DNA of 64,000 nucleotides from Jiella endophytica (GTDB taxonomy: Bacteria; Pseudomonadota; Alphaproteobacteria; Rhizobiales; Rhizobiaceae). The notes beneath the pieces were generated by a model. That model had not been told where the DNA came from. It did no database searches and worked only from the letters and a program-made list of their open reading frames with translations. The stretch covers positions 248,001 to 312,000 of the forward strand of contig NZ_SOZD01000003.1 of assembly GCF_004519335.1 (NCBI RefSeq), written 5' to 3'. Positions within the stretch are counted from its first letter, which is position 1. Each line of letters opens with the position of its first letter. Position numbers and translations under genes: made by a program. Of this stretch, positions 29,046 through 38,381 are shown one piece after another.

Positions 29046-30023
29046 ATGGAGATCACCGTCATCGGGGCCGGCGTCGCCGGCCTCGTCACCGCCGTGACCC
29101 TGGCCGAAAGGGGGGCGGCGGTGACGCTGCATGAACGCTCCGGAAACCTCGGAGATAACGCTGCATCCTGGCTCGCCGGCGGCATGCTCGCGCCTTACTG
29201 CGAGGCGGAGAGCGCCGATCCGGGAGTTGTCGCGCCCGGCCTTGCCGCCATCGACTGGTGGGCGGAACGGGTTCCGGGGGTCACACGCAAGGGGACGCTG
29301 GTGGTCGCATCCGGTCGCGATGTCGGCGAGGTTTCCCGCTTCGCCAGGCGCTCCGGAGGCGGCCTGCCGCTCGACGGGGCGGGGATCGCGGCGCTGGAGC
29401 CGAATCTTGCCGGCCGCTTTCACCGAGGTCTGCACTTTGCCGCCGAGGCGCATCTCGATCCGCGCATCGCCCTCGCCGCGCTTGTCCATCGTCTGGAGGG
29501 CCTCGGCGGGAAGATCCGCTTCGGCTCGGCGCTGGATCCCGAAACTGCCCCCGGCGACACGGTGATCGACTGCCGCGGCATCGCCAGCGACGCCCCTGGG
29601 CTTCGCAGCGTTCGCGGCGAAATGCTGATCCTTCGGACCGGCGACATCCGCCTGTCGCGGCCGATCCGGCTGCTGCATCCGCGCATGCCGGTCTACATCG
29701 TCCCGCGCGGCGAAGGGCTCTTCATGATCGGAGCGACGATGATCGAGAGCAGCGACGCGGGGGGCGTGCGCCTGCGTTCCGCCGTCGAGCTGATGAATGC
29801 CGCATATGCTCTCCATCCCGCCTTCGCAGAGGCGGAGGTCGTGGAGATGAAGGCCGGGCGCCGGCCGGCCCTTGCCGACAACCTGCCGAAGGTGACGCGC
29901 CGCGGCCGGATCGTCTCGGTGAGCGGGCTCTACCGCCACGGTTTCCTGCTTTCGCCGGACTGCGCGGCAAAGGCCGCGAACATCATCCTTGGCAACACCA
30001 AACGAGAGGAGATCGCCGCATGA
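29046..30023 (+). CDS. thiO: Glycine oxidase ThiO
   Basis: FAD-dependent oxidase of the DAAO family that makes the iminoacetate used for the thiazole ring. The 325-residue product begins ITVIGAGVAGLVTAVTLAERGAAVTLHE, the FAD-binding dinucleotide fold. LAGGMLAPYCEAE, YIVPRGEGLFMIGATMIES and LYRHGFLLSPDCA follow in the expected order. It starts 5 bases after the thiC stop and overlaps thiS by ATGA. Confidence 0.92.
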   Translation: MEITVIGAGVAGLVTAVTLAERGAAVTLHERSGNLGDNAASWLAGGMLAPYCEAESADPGVVAPGLAAIDWWAERVPGVTRKGTLVVASGRDVGEVSRFARRSGGGLPLDGAGIAALEPNLAGRFHRGLHFAAEAHLDPRIALAALVHRLEGLGGKIRFGSALDPETAPGDTVIDCRGIASDAPGLRSVRGEMLILRTGDIRLSRPIRLLHPRMPVYIVPRGEGLFMIGATMIESSDAGGVRLRSAVELMNAAYALHPAFAEAEVVEMKAGRRPALADNLPKVTRRGRIVSVSGLYRHGFLLSPDCAAKAANIILGNTKREEIAA

Positions 30024-30217
30024 AGATCACCCTCAATGGCGACCCGGCGGAGGTCGACGCCGTAACGCTCGCCGCCGCGCTCGCCGAACTCGGCTATGGC
30101 GAGGGCCCCTTCGCCACCGCCCTCAATCGCGACTTCGTGCCCGCCTGCGAGCGGGCCGAAACGCCACTCTCGGACAATGACGCGATCGAGGTGATCGCGC
30201 CGATGCAGGGAGGCTGA
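30020..30217 (+). CDS. thiS: Sulfur carrier protein ThiS
   Basis: A 65-residue ubiquitin-like sulfur carrier ending in MQGG; the terminal Gly-Gly is adenylated and thiocarboxylated. [11 protein letters not shown] at the start and [11 protein letters not shown] near the end are typical. The gene for its usual activating enzyme, ThiF, is not in this window. Confidence 0.94.
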   Translation: MKITLNGDPAEVDAVTLAAALAELGYGEGPFATALNRDFVPACERAETPLSDNDAIEVIAPMQGG

Positions 30218-30218
30218 G

Positions 30219-31004
30219 ATGCAAATCTATGGCGAAACCTTCGACAGCCGGCTGATGCTCGGCACCGCCCGCTATCCGTCGCCGGACATCCTGCGCCAGG
30301 CGATCGCCGCATCCGGCGCCAAGATCGTCACCGTGTCGCTGCGCCGCGAGGCCGCCGGCGAGCGGGCCGGCCAGGCGTTCTGGGACATCATCCGCGAGGC
30401 GGGCGTTTCGGTGCTGCCAAACACCGCCGGCTGCCACTCGGTGCGCGAGGCGGTGACGACGGCCGAGATGGCCCGCGAGGTGTTCGGCACCACACTCATC
30501 AAGCTCGAGGTCATCGGCGATGCCGACACGCTGCAGCCCGACCTCTTCGGCCTCGTCGAGGCGACGCAGATTCTTTCGTCCGAAGGCTTTCAGGTCCTCG
30601 CCTATACGACCGAGGATCTCGTCGCCGCCGACCGGCTGGTCGAGGCGGGCTGCCGGGTTCTGATGCCCTGGGGCTCGCCCATCGGCTCGGCGCGCGGCCT
30701 GAACAACGTCTATGGCTTGCGGGCGATGCGGGCGCGGTTTCCGGATCTGACCCTGATCGTCGATGCCGGCATCGGCGTGCCCTCCCATGCCAGCCAGGCC
30801 ATGGAGCTCGGCTATGACGGCGTGCTCCTGTCCTCGGCGGTGGCGCTCGCCGGCGATCCGGTGAAGATGGCCGAAGCCTTTCGTCTTGCGGTCGCGGCCG
30901 GCCGGCTCGGCTACGAAGCAGATCCGCTTTTGCCCCGCGACATGGCCGAGCCCTCGACGCCGGTGCTGGGACAGGCTTTGCTGGGTGGGGCGGTGCTTTC
31001 ATGA
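30219..31004 (+). CDS. thiG: Thiazole synthase ThiG
   Basis: Forms the thiazole phosphate from deoxyxylulose phosphate, iminoglycine and ThiS thiocarboxylate. The 261-residue TIM-barrel protein has [20 protein letters not shown], the Schiff-base lysine in [26 protein letters not shown] and [20 protein letters not shown]. It overlaps thiE by ATGA and follows thiS by one base. Confidence 0.95.
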   Translation: MQIYGETFDSRLMLGTARYPSPDILRQAIAASGAKIVTVSLRREAAGERAGQAFWDIIREAGVSVLPNTAGCHSVREAVTTAEMAREVFGTTLIKLEVIGDADTLQPDLFGLVEATQILSSEGFQVLAYTTEDLVAADRLVEAGCRVLMPWGSPIGSARGLNNVYGLRAMRARFPDLTLIVDAGIGVPSHASQAMELGYDGVLLSSAVALAGDPVKMAEAFRLAVAAGRLGYEADPLLPRDMAEPSTPVLGQALLGGAVLS

Positions 31005-31744
31005 CGCGGCTCGACCCGTTCTACCTCATCGTCGACAGTGCCGACTGGATCGACCGGCTGGTGCCGATCGGCGTCAACCTGGTGCAGCTGCGCGTCAAGG
31101 ATACGCCGGAGTACGAGCTACGCTGCGAGATTCGCCGGGCGCGTGAGACCTGCCGGCGCAATGGCTGCCGGCTGGTCGTCAACGACTACTGGCGACTGGC
31201 GATCGAGGAGGGCTGCGACTTCGTCCATCTCGGTCAGGAGGATCTCGTGGAAGCCGACGTCCCGGCGATCCGCCGCGCCGGACTTTCGCTTGGCGTCTCC
31301 ACCCATGACGAGAGCGAGCTCGAAGCGGCGCTCGCCGCAAAGCCGGACTATGTCGCGCTCGGCCCTGTCTGGCCGACGATCCTGAAACAGATGAAATGGG
31401 CGCCGCAGACACCGGCCCGCATCGCCACCTGGAAGCGGGCGGTCGGCGACCTGCCGCTGGTCGCCATCGGCGGCGTGACGGTCGAGCGGCTGCCGGAAGT
31501 GTTCGCGAATGGCGCCGATATTGCCGCCGTCGTCACCGACATCACCCGCAACGCCGATCCCGAAGCCCGCACGCGGGAGTGGATCGCCGCAACGCGGGGG
31601 TATGTCGGGACGGCGACGCGAGGGACGCCCGCATCCATCGTTGGCGCCGCTACCCCCCTCTGCCTGCCGGCATCTCCCCCTCAAGGGGGGAGATCGGCGG
31701 CTTCGGCGGGAGCGCCTCCCGCTCCGACGAATGAGAGGGGCTGA
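31001..31744 (+). CDS. thiE: Thiamine phosphate synthase ThiE with repeat-encoded C-terminal tail
   Basis: Joins hydroxymethylpyrimidine pyrophosphate and thiazole phosphate. Family motifs are [49 protein letters not shown] and [11 protein letters not shown]. The recognisable domain ends near residue 212; the last ~32 residues (from about [12 protein letters not shown]) are read from an intergenic repeat (31651-31697), so the native end has probably been replaced by repeat insertion. The total of 247 residues is longer than the usual 205-215. Confidence 0.92.
   Translation: MTRLDPFYLIVDSADWIDRLVPIGVNLVQLRVKDTPEYELRCEIRRARETCRRNGCRLVVNDYWRLAIEEGCDFVHLGQEDLVEADVPAIRRAGLSLGVSTHDESELEAALAAKPDYVALGPVWPTILKQMKWAPQTPARIATWKRAVGDLPLVAIGGVTVERLPEVFANGADIAAVVTDITRNADPEARTREWIAATRGYVGTATRGTPASIVGAATPLCLPASPPQGGRSAASAGAPPAPTNERG
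31651..31697. repeat. CCCCTCTGCC-CTCCCCCTCAAGGGGG repeat, copy 1
   Basis: TACCCCCCTCTGCCTGCCGG followed by CATCTCCCCCTCAAGGGGGG, with a strong CCCCCTCAAGGGGG hairpin. It overlaps the 3' end of thiE. An inverted relative lies at 31782-31847 and more at 40.3-40.5 kb. Confidence 0.75.
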
Positions 31745-31781
31745 CGCATGGGACCGAAGGGGCAGCTGTCCGCGCCAGATC

Positions 31782-31847
31782 GATCTTCCCCCTTGAGGGG
31801 GAGATGCCCGCCCTTCGACTTCTGCCCAGGAGGGCAGAGGGGGGTGT
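31782..31847. repeat. CCCCTCTGCC-CTCCCCCTCAAGGGGG repeat, copy 2 (inverted)
   Basis: CTTCCCCCTTGAGGGGGAGATG followed by GGGCAGAGGGGGGTG, the reverse orientation of copy 1. It lies between thiE and thiD, so the two genes are separated by an inverted pair that could fold into a large stem in the transcript. Confidence 0.7.
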
Positions 31848-31899
31848 CTGGCGCTGCGGCTGACGATTGCGTTTGTCGGATCTCCGCGACAGAACCGCA

Positions 31900-32700
31900 A
31901 TGAACCGCCACACCATCCTCGTCATCGGCGGCACGGACTCCTCCGGCGGGGCGGGGCTGGCGGCCGACATCCGCGCCGCGGCGGCCCATGGCGTCGATGC
32001 GAGGCTCGCAGTGACAGCGGTGACCGCCCAGAACGAAGGCAGGGTCGGCAGCGTCGCCATCATGTCCCCTGCCCTCGTCGCCGAGCAGATCGCCATGGCG
32101 CTTCAGGACGGTCAGGTTGTGGCGGTGAAGATCGGCATGCTCGGCGACGAGAGCGTCGTGCAAGCGGTCGCAGGGGCGCTTGCCGACTTCGAAGGGCCGA
32201 TCGTCCTCGATCCGGTGATCGCGGCAAGCTCCGGCGGGCTGCTTCTCAGCAAGGCCGGCATCGCCAGCCTGATCGAGCGGCTGCTGCCGATGGCCGCGCT
32301 GGTGACGCCGAATCTGCCGGAACTCGCCATCTTGGCGGATCGCCTCGGCATGCCGGCTCTTCCGGATCACCTCGGTGTACCGGTCTTCACCTCTCGGCGC
32401 GCCGGAGAACCGGTCGAGGGCCGGGCGCTCATCGAAGCCGGCGCACGGGCCGTGCTGGTCAAAGGCGGCCATGGCGAGGGGACCGAGGCCGTCGACTTGC
32501 TTTACTGCGGAAGCGACGCCGCTTGCGCACCGCTCCGGCTGACATCTGCGCGGCTTGCGGCAGAGCTTCGCGGCACCGGCTGCATGCTCGCGACGGCGAT
32601 CGCCTGCGGCCTTGCGAAGGGCCTTGCGCTGGAAGACGCCTGCGCTGCCGGCAAGGACCATGTGCGTGGTCTGCTGGCGCGTGTAAGAAAGGTATTCTGA
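31900..32700 (+). CDS. thiD: Hydroxymethylpyrimidine/phosphomethylpyrimidine kinase ThiD
   Basis: Phosphorylates HMP and HMP-P for ThiE. The 266-residue ribokinase-fold protein has ILVIGGTDSSGGAGLAADIRA, VTAVTAQN, LDPVIAASSG, TPNLPEL, AVLVKGGHG and the anion-hole motif ELRGTGCMLATAIA. The ATG at 31900 is chosen over an upstream TTG. It lies 155 bases after thiE across a repeat pair, so it may be read through from the thi operon or separately promoted. Confidence 0.94.
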   Translation: MNRHTILVIGGTDSSGGAGLAADIRAAAAHGVDARLAVTAVTAQNEGRVGSVAIMSPALVAEQIAMALQDGQVVAVKIGMLGDESVVQAVAGALADFEGPIVLDPVIAASSGGLLLSKAGIASLIERLLPMAALVTPNLPELAILADRLGMPALPDHLGVPVFTSRRAGEPVEGRALIEAGARAVLVKGGHGEGTEAVDLLYCGSDAACAPLRLTSARLAAELRGTGCMLATAIACGLAKGLALEDACAAGKDHVRGLLARVRKVF

Positions 32701-32740
32701 AGTCCCGTGGAGGCGACTTCAATCATATCGACTACGCCAA

Positions 32741-32893
32741 GGCTTCGTCATCCCGGGCTTGACCCGGGATCCATTCCAAACCGGACGGACTGCCAAGGCT
32801 TTCGACCTCATTCGCATTGGGTGGTCCGCAGCGAATTTGCAGTTTTCACCGTAGAGGAATGGATCCCGGGTCAAGCCCGGGATGACGAGGCTT
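32741..32893. repeat. Inverted pair of CATCCCGGGCTTGACCCGGGATCC palindromes
   Basis: The left unit (32741-32777) reads CGTCATCCCGGGCTTGACCC then GGGATCCATTCC. The right unit (32856-32893) is its reverse complement (GGAATGGATCCCGGG then TCAAGCCCGGGATGACG). Each unit is itself a hairpin (CCCGGG-CTTGA-CCCGGG type). The pair lies between convergent thiD and xylB and could work as a bidirectional structure at transcript ends. Confidence 0.8.
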
Positions 32894-33018
32894 AAATGCC
32901 TCGCCCACATTCTGTAGCTCGCGGATCGGGCCGTGCCGATCCAGTCGAAGCAAGTTCTCGAAAGCCGGCGCGTCGACCGCTGACGTGGCTGGCGGTCGAT
33001 CGCGACCGCCGCGGCGCC

Positions 33019-34476
33019 TCACACCGCCATCGCCTGCTTGATGGCAGGATAAAGCGCCTTGTAGCGGCGGTGGCCATCGCGATAGGCCTCGATCTTCTCC
33101 GTCACCGGCGCGAAGCTCCGCGCCACCGGCGGCAGAGTGATGACGCTTTTCGGGTCGGCTCCGGTCGCCGCGGTGATGCCGAGCCGGGCCGCACCGAAGG
33201 CGGCACCGAAATCGCCGGCCGCCGGCAGCGCGATCTCGGTCTCGAGCACGGTTGCCATCAGTTGCAGCCAGTAGGCCGAACGCGACCCCGCGCCGACGGC
33301 GATCAGCCGCTCGGGCTTCGGCGTATCGCCGGCGGCGTCCAGGCAGTCGCGCATCGAATAGGCGACGCCCTCGAGCACCGCGCGGGTCATCGCCTCGCGC
33401 GACGTGTCGCTCTCGATACCGGCCAGCACGCCGCGGATGTCGGCGTCATTGTGCGGCGTGCGCTCGCCGGAGAGATAGGGCAGGAACAGGAGCCGGCCGG
33501 GCTCGGCGATGGTCTCGCCCAGCGCCCCGGTGAGAGTGCCGGGCTCTTCCTTCAACAGCTTCGACAGCCAGTCCATGCAGCCGGCGGCCGAGAGCGTCAC
33601 GCCCATCTGGTGCCAGAGGCCGGGGATCGCGTGGCAGAAGGTATGGAGCGCGGTCTCGGGCACCGGCGCGTATCCTGCGGTCGCGGTGAAGAGGACGCCG
33701 GAGGTGCCGAGGGACAGGAAGCCGGTGCCCGGCTGCGCGACGCCGACGCCGCAGGCGGAAGCCGCATTGTCGCCGCCGCCGCCGGCAACGACGACGCCGG
33801 GCTTCAGGCCGAATTTTTCGGCAAGGATCGGCCGCACTTCGCCCGAGGCCTGCGTGCCCTCGACGAGGCTCGGCATGTGGTCGCGCGAAAGCCCGGTGCG
33901 CTCCAGCATCCGGTCCGACCAGTCGCGCTTACCGGTATCCAGCCAGGAGGTGCCGGCGGCGTCCGACATCTCGGAGACGGCGTCGCCTGTCAGCCAGAGG
34001 CGCAGATAGTCCTTCGGCAGGAGCACGTGGCGCGTCTCGGCGAAGAGCTCGGGCTCGTTCTTCTGCATCCACAGGAGCTTCGGCGCGGTGAAGCCCGGAA
34101 AGACGATGTTGCCGGTGATCGCCCGCGATTCCGCGTCGTCCAGCGCCTTCGCCTCGGCATGGCTGCGGGTGTCGTTCCACAGGATGCAGGGCCGCAGCAC
34201 GTGGCCGTCCTCGCCGAGCACCGTCGCGCCGTGCATGTGGCCGGAAAGGCCGATACCGGCGATGTCGCCGAAGGCTTCTGGCTGTTCGGTGCTCAGCTGC
34301 TGCAGCGCCACCTCGCAGGCGACGATCCAGCTCTGCGGGTTCTGCTCCGACCAGCCGAAATGCGGCCGCTCGACGGTGAGCGGCACCGAGACCGATGCGA
34401 TCACCGCCTGATCCTCGGCGATCAGGAGCGCCTTGAGCGAGGAGGTGCCGAGGTCGAGGCCGAGATAGGTTGCCAT
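33019..34476 (-). CDS. xylB: Xylulokinase XylB
   Basis: Phosphorylates D-xylulose to xylulose-5-phosphate. The 485-residue FGGY kinase shows YLGLDLGTSSLKALL (phosphate 1), GLSGHMHGATVL, ILWNDTRSHAEAKAL, the catalytic aspartate in GGGGDNAASACGVG, SLGTSGVLF and PYLSGERTPHND. It is the last gene of the leftward pentose cluster, 318 bases downstream of xylA. Confidence 0.93.
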   Translation of the reverse strand: MATYLGLDLGTSSLKALLIAEDQAVIASVSVPLTVERPHFGWSEQNPQSWIVACEVALQQLSTEQPEAFGDIAGIGLSGHMHGATVLGEDGHVLRPCILWNDTRSHAEAKALDDAESRAITGNIVFPGFTAPKLLWMQKNEPELFAETRHVLLPKDYLRLWLTGDAVSEMSDAAGTSWLDTGKRDWSDRMLERTGLSRDHMPSLVEGTQASGEVRPILAEKFGLKPGVVVAGGGGDNAASACGVGVAQPGTGFLSLGTSGVLFTATAGYAPVPETALHTFCHAIPGLWHQMGVTLSAAGCMDWLSKLLKEEPGTLTGALGETIAEPGRLLFLPYLSGERTPHNDADIRGVLAGIESDTSREAMTRAVLEGVAYSMRDCLDAAGDTPKPERLIAVGAGSRSAYWLQLMATVLETEIALPAAGDFGAAFGAARLGITAATGADPKSVITLPPVARSFAPVTEKIEAYRDGHRRYKALYPAIKQAMAV

Positions 34477-34794
34477 TGTCGTGTTCGGTCCCTTCTGGGG
34501 CGGCGCACTGGCGTGCGGGCGCCGGAATTGCCTTCGCGCAAACGCATAGCACCGTTATGGCCGGCGCAAGAGCCGGGACACCTTCGAATGGTGTCCCCCG
34601 CCGCGCGGAGCAGGCCCTTATCGCACGCGGTCAACGTCAGTCTAGCGAATGACAGCGGGCTAGGATTATCCGGGAAACAGGCGGTTATAGGCCGGTGGCG
34701 ACGCCTTCAGACGCCTTGCGACGCGTCGGGCGCCATGCTGCCTCGCTGGCCGGCGTTTCGAAAAAGCCGGCCAGCCGTGGCAAAGCTGCGACGG
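34477..34794. other. xylA-xylB intergenic region
   Basis: These 318 bases contain a perfect 10-base stem (34745-34775) just after the xylA stop and nothing else recognised. No separate promoter for xylB was identified. Confidence 0.4.
34745..34775 (-). terminator. Stem-loop after xylA
   Basis: GCTGGCCGGC and GCCGGCCAGC form a perfect 10-base stem with an 11-base loop, about 19 bases past the xylA stop. No T-run follows on the minus strand, so it may stabilise mRNA or work with Rho rather than act as an intrinsic terminator. Confidence 0.4.
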
Positions 34795-36108
34795 TCAGAC
34801 GTAGCGGTTGACGACGCCTTCCAGCATCTCCTGCCTGCCGGACCTCGGCTGCGGGCTGAGCGAGAGCGCCTTGTCGGCGATCTGTTCAAGGGTCATTTCG
34901 CCGCCGAGCATCGCCTTGTTCTCGGCCTTGTCCCAGCCGGCATAGCGCGCTTCCAACGGCCCGGTCAGCGCCTTGTCGGCGAGCATCGCCTCAGCGGCGA
35001 GGAGACCCCTCGCACAGGCGTCCATCGAGGCGACATGGGCGATCAAAAGGTCGTCCGGGTCGATCGACTGGCGGCGGATCTTGGCGTCGAAATTCAGACC
35101 GCCCGTCGTGAAGCCGCCAGCCTTGAGCATCTCATGGAAGACCAGCGCCATTTCCTTCACGTCCATCGCAAACTGGTCGGTATCCCAGCCGAGCAGGTCG
35201 TCGCCCCGATTGATGTCGAGGGAGCCGAAGATATCGTTGGCGAAAGCGAGCTTCACCTCGTGCTCGAAGGAATGGCCGGCGAGGATCGCGTGGTTCTGCT
35301 CGATGTTGAGCTTCACGTCCTTCGTCAGATCGTATTTCTGCAGGAAGGCGTAGACCGTCGCGACGTCGTAGTCGTACTGGTGCTTGGTCGGCTCCTTCGG
35401 CTTCGGCTCGATCAGGATCGGGCCCGAGAAACCGATCTTGTGCTTGTAGTCGACGAGCATCGACATGAAGCGGCCGAGCTGGTCGATCTCGCGCTTCAGG
35501 TCGGTGTTGAGCAGTGTCTCGTAGCCCTCGCGACCGCCCCAGCAGACATAGTTGGCGCCGCCGAGACGATGGGTGGCGTCGATCGCCGCCTTCACCTGGC
35601 CGACCGCGTAGGTGAAGACGTCCGGATCCGGATTGGTCGCGGCGCCGGCCATGTAGCGGCGGTTGGAGAAGAGGTTGGCGGTGCCCCAGAGAAGGCGCAC
35701 CTTGGCGCTTTCCATCTTCTCGGCGAAGATGTCGGTGATCACCTTCAGATTGTCGTTGGATTCCTGCAGCGACGCCCCTTCCGGCGCCACGTCGACGTCG
35801 TGGAAGGCGAAGAACGGCACGTCGAGGAGCCGGAACATCTCGAAGGCGACCTCGGCCTTCTGTTTGGCGAGTTCGAGGGCGTCGCCGCCATGCATCCACG
35901 GTCGGTTGAAGGTCTCGCCGCCGAACGGGTCGCCGCCCGGCCAGGTGAAGGAATGCCAATAGGCGACGGAGAAGCGGAGGTGATCCTCCATCCGCTTGCC
36001 CATCACCTTCCGGTCCTTGTCGTAGAAGCGGAAAGCCAGCGGATCGCGGCTTTCGGTGCCTTCGTAGACGACGGGGTTCTTGCGGTCGAAAAAGTCTGTC
36101 GCCGGCAT
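34795..36108 (-). CDS. xylA: Xylose isomerase XylA
   Basis: Converts D-xylose to D-xylulose. The 437-residue protein has the catalytic histidine in [25 protein letters not shown], the metal-binding [34 protein letters not shown] and DTDQF. The length suits the class II enzymes. The ATG at 36108 follows GGGAGGCC. It lies between the transporter genes and xylB. Confidence 0.96.
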   Translation of the reverse strand: MPATDFFDRKNPVVYEGTESRDPLAFRFYDKDRKVMGKRMEDHLRFSVAYWHSFTWPGGDPFGGETFNRPWMHGGDALELAKQKAEVAFEMFRLLDVPFFAFHDVDVAPEGASLQESNDNLKVITDIFAEKMESAKVRLLWGTANLFSNRRYMAGAATNPDPDVFTYAVGQVKAAIDATHRLGGANYVCWGGREGYETLLNTDLKREIDQLGRFMSMLVDYKHKIGFSGPILIEPKPKEPTKHQYDYDVATVYAFLQKYDLTKDVKLNIEQNHAILAGHSFEHEVKLAFANDIFGSLDINRGDDLLGWDTDQFAMDVKEMALVFHEMLKAGGFTTGGLNFDAKIRRQSIDPDDLLIAHVASMDACARGLLAAEAMLADKALTGPLEARYAGWDKAENKAMLGGEMTLEQIADKALSLSPQPRSGRQEMLEGVVNRYV

Positions 36109-36237
36109 CGGGCGGCCTCCCTCATTGCCTGAGACGGGGTCTCGTTGTCGGGCTCTGGCCTAGGCGAGCGCCGATGCAAAGGCAAGCGGGCAGTTCGGCC
36201 GGCGATGCGACGATCGTCGCATGCGCCGCGCCATCAG

Positions 36238-36270
36238 ACCCGGCGCCGCGCGGGGAGCGCGGCGCCGGGT
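36238..36270. terminator. Perfect 14-base stem-loop between sugar-binding-protein gene and xylA
   Basis: ACCCGGCGCCGCGC (36238-36251) and GCGCGGCGCCGGGT (36257-36270) pair perfectly around GGGGA. It is located about 127 bases past the stop of the substrate-binding protein gene and 130 bases before the xylA start. It is a strong structure but without a T-run, so it is a candidate attenuator or mRNA processing/stability element within the cluster. Confidence 0.5.
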
Positions 36271-36396
36271 TATCCAGGCGCAATCTGCGCCTTCAGATCG
36301 GACGGGGACGCGGCCACCGGCCCCGAGCCCGGACGCCTGACGACGGCCGGGAACCCGTGCCTGCGGCCGGCCGTCAGCCTGGCTCGACGATCCGCC

Positions 36397-37356
36397 TCAG
36401 AACGGCGAATCGGGGAAATAATGCTCCTTGGCGTTCTCCGGGGTCACCAGCACCGAGTCGATGACGAAGCGGCCGGCCATCGGCGCCTTGGAGACGAAGC
36501 GATCGGCGGTCAGCCGGATCGCCGTCGCGATCATCGAGGGCGGATAGGTGACGTCGGCCGGCACCATTTTGTCGCCGGCCTGCACCTTCTCGATCATCTG
36601 CTTCATGCCGGCGCCGCCGAGCACCCACATATCGCCCTCGCGGCCGGCCTGCTTGATCGCCTCGATGACGCCGAGGGCCATGTCGTCGTCGGAGGCCCAG
36701 ACGGCGTCGATCTCGGCGTATTTCGACAGGAAGTCCTGCATCACCTCGAAGGCCTTGTCGCGGTTCCAGTCGCCGTGCTCCATGCCCTCGATCTCGATAT
36801 TCGAGCCCTCGATCGCCTTCTGGAAGGCCTCGACCCGCTCGTTGTCGATGGTCGTCGGGATGCCGCGCAGGACGACGATCTTGCCGCCGTCCGGCATCTT
36901 TTCCTTGAAATAGTCGCCGGCGACGCGGCCGAAGGCGGTGTTGTCGCCGGCAACGTAGAGATCCTGGATTCCCGGCTGCGACAGGCCGCGATCGACCACG
37001 GTGACGAATTTGCCGGCATCGGCGACGCGCTTGACCGGCCCGGTCAGCGGATCGGATTCGAAGGGCAGGACCACCAGGGCGTCGATGTTGCGGGTCGCCA
37101 TCATGTCCTCGATGTCGGAAACCTGCTTGCCGGGATCGCCGGCCGTCGCCAGGACGAAGGTCAGGTCCGGATAGGCGGCCTTCAATTCGTCGATCGCCTG
37201 CTGGGCGTGGAAGTTGACACCGCCGGTCCAGCCGTGGGTCGCAGACGGGATCGACACGCCGATCGTCGCCTTGCCTTCCTGCGCAAGGGCGCCGCCCGGC
37301 AGCGCCAGCGCGGCGGCAAAGAGCGCCCCCGCCGCGATATTCATCAGTCTTTTCAT
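36397..37356 (-). CDS. Sugar ABC transporter substrate-binding protein (xylose/ribose type)
   Basis: A 319-residue periplasmic binding protein of the RbsB/XylF class. It has a signal peptide (MKRLMNIAAGALFAAALALP, cleaved near ALAQ), then IGVSIPSATHGWTGGVNFHAQQAIDE, DALVVLPFESDPLTGPVKRV, LYVAGDNTAFGRVAGDYF and DAVWASDDDMALGVIEAI. The start is supported by GGGAGGAAGG. Clustering with xylA and xylB makes D-xylose the likely ligand, although the sequence itself is also ribose-binding-like. Confidence 0.9.
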   Translation of the reverse strand: MKRLMNIAAGALFAAALALPGGALAQEGKATIGVSIPSATHGWTGGVNFHAQQAIDELKAAYPDLTFVLATAGDPGKQVSDIEDMMATRNIDALVVLPFESDPLTGPVKRVADAGKFVTVVDRGLSQPGIQDLYVAGDNTAFGRVAGDYFKEKMPDGGKIVVLRGIPTTIDNERVEAFQKAIEGSNIEIEGMEHGDWNRDKAFEVMQDFLSKYAEIDAVWASDDDMALGVIEAIKQAGREGDMWVLGGAGMKQMIEKVQAGDKMVPADVTYPPSMIATAIRLTADRFVSKAPMAGRFVIDSVLVTPENAKEHYFPDSPF

Positions 37357-37382
37357 TGCCTTCCTCCCGAAGTTGGCGCTTG

Positions 37383-38381
37383 TCATGCGCCTTTGCGGCC
37401 GCGCTGCAGAACGACGGCCAGAATGATGATGACGCCCTGGATCGCCCCGTTGAGATAGGGGCTGACGAGGTCGGTCAGATTGAGGATGTTGTCGATCAGG
37501 CTGAGGATGACGACGCCGACGACGGTGCCCCAGACACGGCCGAAGCCGCCCTTCAAGACGGTACCGCCGATGATCACCGCGGCGATCGCCTCGAGCTCCC
37601 AGAGGAGGCCCGTCGTCGAGGAGGCCGAGCCGAGGCGCGGCACATACATGATGGTGGCGACGCCCACCAGCATGCCCTGCAGCATGTAGGTGGCGAGCCG
37701 GACGCGATCGACGTGGATCGCCGAATAGCGCGCAACCTGCTCGTTGGAGCCGATCGCCGCGCAGTGCCGGCCGTAGGCGGTCTTGCGCATGACGATCTCG
37801 CCGGCGACGGCAACGAGGGCGAAGACGACGATCGGCCAGGCGATGCCGGCAACGCCGCCGTAATAGACCGGCCGGTAGACCTCGCGGAGATTGAAGTCGA
37901 GGGACAGCGTGCCGCCATTGGCGAGCCACACCACCAGCGAGCGGAAGATGCCGAGCGTGCCGAGGGTGACGATGAAGGCCTCGATACGCCCCTTGGTGAT
38001 CAGGATGCCGTTGAGGAATCCGGCTCCAAGGCCCATGGCGAGGCAGGCGAGCATGCCGACGAGGATCGTCGCCCAGCCGCCGCCGAGCTGCGGGATCAGG
38101 GCGTTGAGGATGATGATCGTGACGCCGGCGAGGAAGGCCGACATCGACCCGACCGAGAGATCGAGCCCGCCGATGGTGATGACGAAGGTCGCGCCAACCG
38201 CGATGATGCCGATGAAGGCCGAGCGGGCAAGGACGTTGGTGACGTTGCCCGCCGACAGGAACTGATCGTTCAGCGACATGCCGAGAATGACGAGGGCGAC
38301 CAGCGCCACCAGCGGCCCCAGCACATGAAAATCCACCCGGAGGCGCCGCCGTGCCGGCTGTTCTCTCGCCTCAACTGCCAT
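37383..38381 (-). CDS. Sugar ABC transporter permease (xylose/ribose type)
   Basis: A 332-residue inner-membrane permease of the RbsC/XylH family with about nine hydrophobic helices. IIAVGATFVITIGGLDLSVGSM and IIGGTVLKGGFGRVWGTVVGV are family signatures. The start is ATG at 38381, which overlaps the ATPase gene end by 11 bases. Confidence 0.93.
   Translation of the reverse strand: MAVEAREQPARRRLRVDFHVLGPLVALVALVILGMSLNDQFLSAGNVTNVLARSAFIGIIAVGATFVITIGGLDLSVGSMSAFLAGVTIIILNALIPQLGGGWATILVGMLACLAMGLGAGFLNGILITKGRIEAFIVTLGTLGIFRSLVVWLANGGTLSLDFNLREVYRPVYYGGVAGIAWPIVVFALVAVAGEIVMRKTAYGRHCAAIGSNEQVARYSAIHVDRVRLATYMLQGMLVGVATIMYVPRLGSASSTTGLLWELEAIAAVIIGGTVLKGGFGRVWGTVVGVVILSLIDNILNLTDLVSPYLNGAIQGVIIILAVVLQRGRKGA

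Noticed and set aside
32896-36132. 1078-codon plus-strand frame
   Set aside because: It mirrors xylB and xylA on the other strand; the minus-strand products match well-known enzymes over their full length.
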